Source of the DNA: Cycloclasticus sp.
GTDB taxonomy: Bacteria; Pseudomonadota; Gammaproteobacteria; Methylococcales; Cycloclasticaceae
Direction of reading: 5' to 3'
Length of the DNA: 9,188 nucleotides
NCBI GenBank assembly: GCA_019090295.1
Contig: JAHRWG010000141.1
Span: 1 to 9,188 of the forward strand
Position 1 is the first letter of the stretch, and every line of letters begins with the position of its first letter. Below are positions 7,737-9,188 of this stretch, one piece after another. The position numbers and the translations under genes were made by a program. Below the pieces are notes generated by a model, which was not told the DNA's origin, searched no databases, and saw only the letters and a list, made by a program, of their open reading frames with translations.

Positions 7737-7812
7737 CTTATTCTGTTTGTTCAGTAACGCTTTTTGCCATAGCCCTGCTTAAGGGCCTCAATAAATTAAT
7801 TGGATGCTATAA
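7737..7812 (+). other. Short spacer between dehydrogenase and ligase genes
   Basis: The 76 bp contain one small hairpin, GCCCT (7772-7776) pairing with AGGGC (7782-7786) around a 5-nt loop. It has no T run after it, so it is not a convincing terminator and co-transcription across it is likely. A weak GGA (7802-7804) is the only ribosome-site candidate for the ligase start. No promoter was recognised. Confidence 0.5.
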
Positions 7813-9153
7813 ATGAACCTTTTTGATATGTCGCTGGATAAAACCCCAGCAAATTATGTCTCTCTTTCACCGGTCACTTTTCTTAAAAGAGCCGCAGATG
7901 TTTACCCACACAAAATAGCCTGCGTGCATGGTGAGCAACGAATAAGCTGGTCAGAAACCTATCAACGTTGTGTGAAGCTAGCCTCAGCATTAGCAGAAAA
8001 AGGGGTTGGTAAGGGGGATACGGTGTCAGCCATGCTGCCTAATATTCCAGCTATGTTTGAGCTGCACTTTGCGGTACCGATGTTAGGCGCTGTTTTGCAT
8101 ACCATTAATACACGGCTAGATCCTGCTTCGGTTGCTTTTCAACTGGACCATGCGGAAAGTAAAGCGGTTTTTTTGGACAGCGAATTTGCTACGATCATGG
8201 CAACCGCTTTAAAAGAAACACAAGTCAGCCCTTTTGTTGTAGATGTTGAGGATGCCTTATTTAGTGGGACTAACCCGCAAGGCGAGATAGAGTACGAGTC
8301 TTTTATTGAAACGGGTGATGCAGCCTATAGTTGGAGTTTGCCGGATGATGAGTGGCAGGCGATTACATTAAATTATACGTCGGGAACAACAGGCAACCCC
8401 AAAGGCGTGGTCTATCATCACAGGGGCGCTTATCTAAACGCAGTGAGCAATGTTATTACGTGGGACATGGGTCACCATCCAACGTATCTTTGGACACTGC
8501 CTATGTTTCATTGTAATGGCTGGTGTTTTCCATGGAGCATAGCTGCCTCTGTCGGTACTAATATCTGTTTGCGGAGTGTGTTGCCCAAAACAATTTTTAA
8601 GTTGATTAAATCAGAAAAGGTTGACCATTTTTGCGGTGCGCCAACGGTACTAACAATGCTAATTAACACCCCAAGCCGGCATAAAGAGGGAATTGAGCAA
8701 TCAGTGAAAGTAATGGTGGCGGGAGCTGCACCGCCAGCAGCGGTTATTCAAAGTATGGAAGAGATGGGGTTCAGTGTGACCCATGTATATGGTTTAACCG
8801 AAACATATGGTCCTTGCACTGTATGTGCTTGGCATGAAGAGTGGGATGAGTTATCGCTGGATGAGCAAAGTTCGCTTAGAGCCCGTCAAGGGGTAAGAAG
8901 TGCAATGCTGGAAGACCTAATGGTAGCGGACCCAGAGACGCTAGTGCCAATGCCAAAAGATGGCGTTAGCATGGGTGAGGTTTTCATGCGTGGTAATAAT
9001 GTTATGAAAGGTTACTTGAAAAACCCTAGTGCAACAGAAGCCTCATTTGAAGGGGGGTGGTTCCATTCGGGTGATTTAGCGGTTTGGCATGAAGATGGTT
9101 ATATCGATATTAAAGACAGGTCAAAAGACCGGAGGCCATTTAGTGAATTCTAA
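7813..9153 (+). CDS. AMP-forming acyl-CoA ligase, 3' end incomplete or disrupted
   Basis: It is an ANL-superfamily ligase that adenylates a carboxylic acid and transfers it to CoA, probably supplying the dehydrogenase encoded just upstream. The N-terminus (TPANYVSLSPVTFLKRAADVYP, split near residues 11-32) marks the group of ~540-residue acyl-CoA synthetases that includes medium-chain and DmdB-like enzymes. The P-loop YTSGTTGNPKG (188-198), YGLTETYGP (326-334), HSGD with Asp421, and the hinge KDRSKD (434-439) are intact. After residue 439 the family continues with ISGGEN and a ~100-residue C-terminal domain holding the catalytic lysine; here the frame instead reads seven unrelated residues to a stop at 9151-9153. 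The final bases look like a degraded version of the expected sequence in another frame, so this stop is probably artefactual and the gene likely runs off the window. A true frameshift mutation cannot be excluded. Substrate unknown. Confidence 0.85.
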   Translation: MNLFDMSLDKTPANYVSLSPVTFLKRAADVYPHKIACVHGEQRISWSETYQRCVKLASALAEKGVGKGDTVSAMLPNIPAMFELHFAVPMLGAVLHTINTRLDPASVAFQLDHAESKAVFLDSEFATIMATALKETQVSPFVVDVEDALFSGTNPQGEIEYESFIETGDAAYSWSLPDDEWQAITLNYTSGTTGNPKGVVYHHRGAYLNAVSNVITWDMGHHPTYLWTLPMFHCNGWCFPWSIAASVGTNICLRSVLPKTIFKLIKSEKVDHFCGAPTVLTMLINTPSRHKEGIEQSVKVMVAGAAPPAAVIQSMEEMGFSVTHVYGLTETYGPCTVCAWHEEWDELSLDEQSSLRARQGVRSAMLEDLMVADPETLVPMPKDGVSMGEVFMRGNNVMKGYLKNPSATEASFEGGWFHSGDLAVWHEDGYIDIKDRSKDRRPFSEF

Positions 9154-9188
9154 AAACTTCGTATACGCACTCTTATCCGTATTCGCAC
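9130..9188 (+). other. Probable low-quality or rearranged tail of the ligase gene
   Basis: Starting at the GGAGGC near 9131, reading codons gives Gly-Gly and later Ser (position 7), Ala-Leu (13-14) and Ala (19), at the same spacing as the family continuation GGENISSIEVEDALYRHPA. The intervening residues do not match, and about 11 nt encoding the expected Ile-Ile-Ile-Ser seem to be lost after the hinge Asp439. Many scattered mismatches plus a deletion at the very end of the sequence suggest read-end errors rather than biology. Confidence 0.5.

Noticed and set aside
7772..7786. Hairpin between dehydrogenase and ligase genes as a terminator
   Set aside because: The stem is only 5 bp and is not followed by a T run.
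9119..9130. GGTC-AAAA-GACC hairpin at the ligase frame break
   Set aside because: It is a 4-bp stem whose bases encode the conserved hinge residues, so it is best explained by coding sequence. It might have worsened read quality, but that cannot be judged here.
5967..9153. Naming the plus-strand pair dmdC and dmdB
   Set aside because: Architecture matches, but these families have many members with other substrates, and no DMSP-specific gene lies in the window.

Overview
The window is a stretch of gammaproteobacterial-type chromosome with moderate, slightly AT-leaning composition by eye. It carries propionate (methylcitrate cycle) genes on the minus strand and an acyl-CoA dehydrogenase/acyl-CoA ligase pair on the plus strand. 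The AcnD-type methylcitrate dehydratase and the close match of PrpB, PrpC and PrpE to their proteobacterial families support a proteobacterium, probably a gammaproteobacterium. The genus cannot be fixed from this sequence. No mobile elements, RNA genes or CRISPR arrays were seen.

Minus strand, in order of transcription: a metallo-beta-lactamase-fold hydrolase (4867-5805), prpE (2921-4819), prpB (2002-2886), prpC (875-1999), then the first 231 codons of acnD (1-695), which leaves the window at its left edge. Together PrpE (propionyl-CoA synthesis), PrpC (condensation with oxaloacetate), AcnD (dehydration) and PrpB (cleavage to pyruvate and succinate) cover most of the 2-methylcitrate cycle. 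The AcnD partner PrpF, a regulator and any prpD are not in view. The cluster is not one simple transcript. A good sigma70-type promoter for prpE lies across the end of the hydrolase gene. A strong intrinsic terminator follows prpC. acnD has its own candidate promoter, whose -10 lies inside a perfect 9-bp inverted repeat.

Plus strand: a 161-bp divergent intergenic region (5806-5966) leads to a 589-residue acyl-CoA dehydrogenase with the extra N- and C-terminal domains also found in DmdC-like enzymes (5967-7736). It is followed after 76 bp by an AMP-forming acyl-CoA ligase (7813 to the right edge). The pair could activate and begin oxidising a fatty or organic acid. If that acid is odd-chain, branched or otherwise yields propionyl-CoA, the neighbouring prp genes would dispose of the product; this link is inference from proximity.

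The ligase reading frame follows its family to about residue 439 and then breaks. The last ~59 bases still resemble the expected continuation in another frame, with many mismatches, so the apparent stop at 9151-9153 is probably poor sequence at a contig end rather than a real terminus. No clearly new system was found. The most useful observations are the transcriptional partitioning of the prp genes, the acnD palindrome, and the unassigned hydrolase between the two gene sets.
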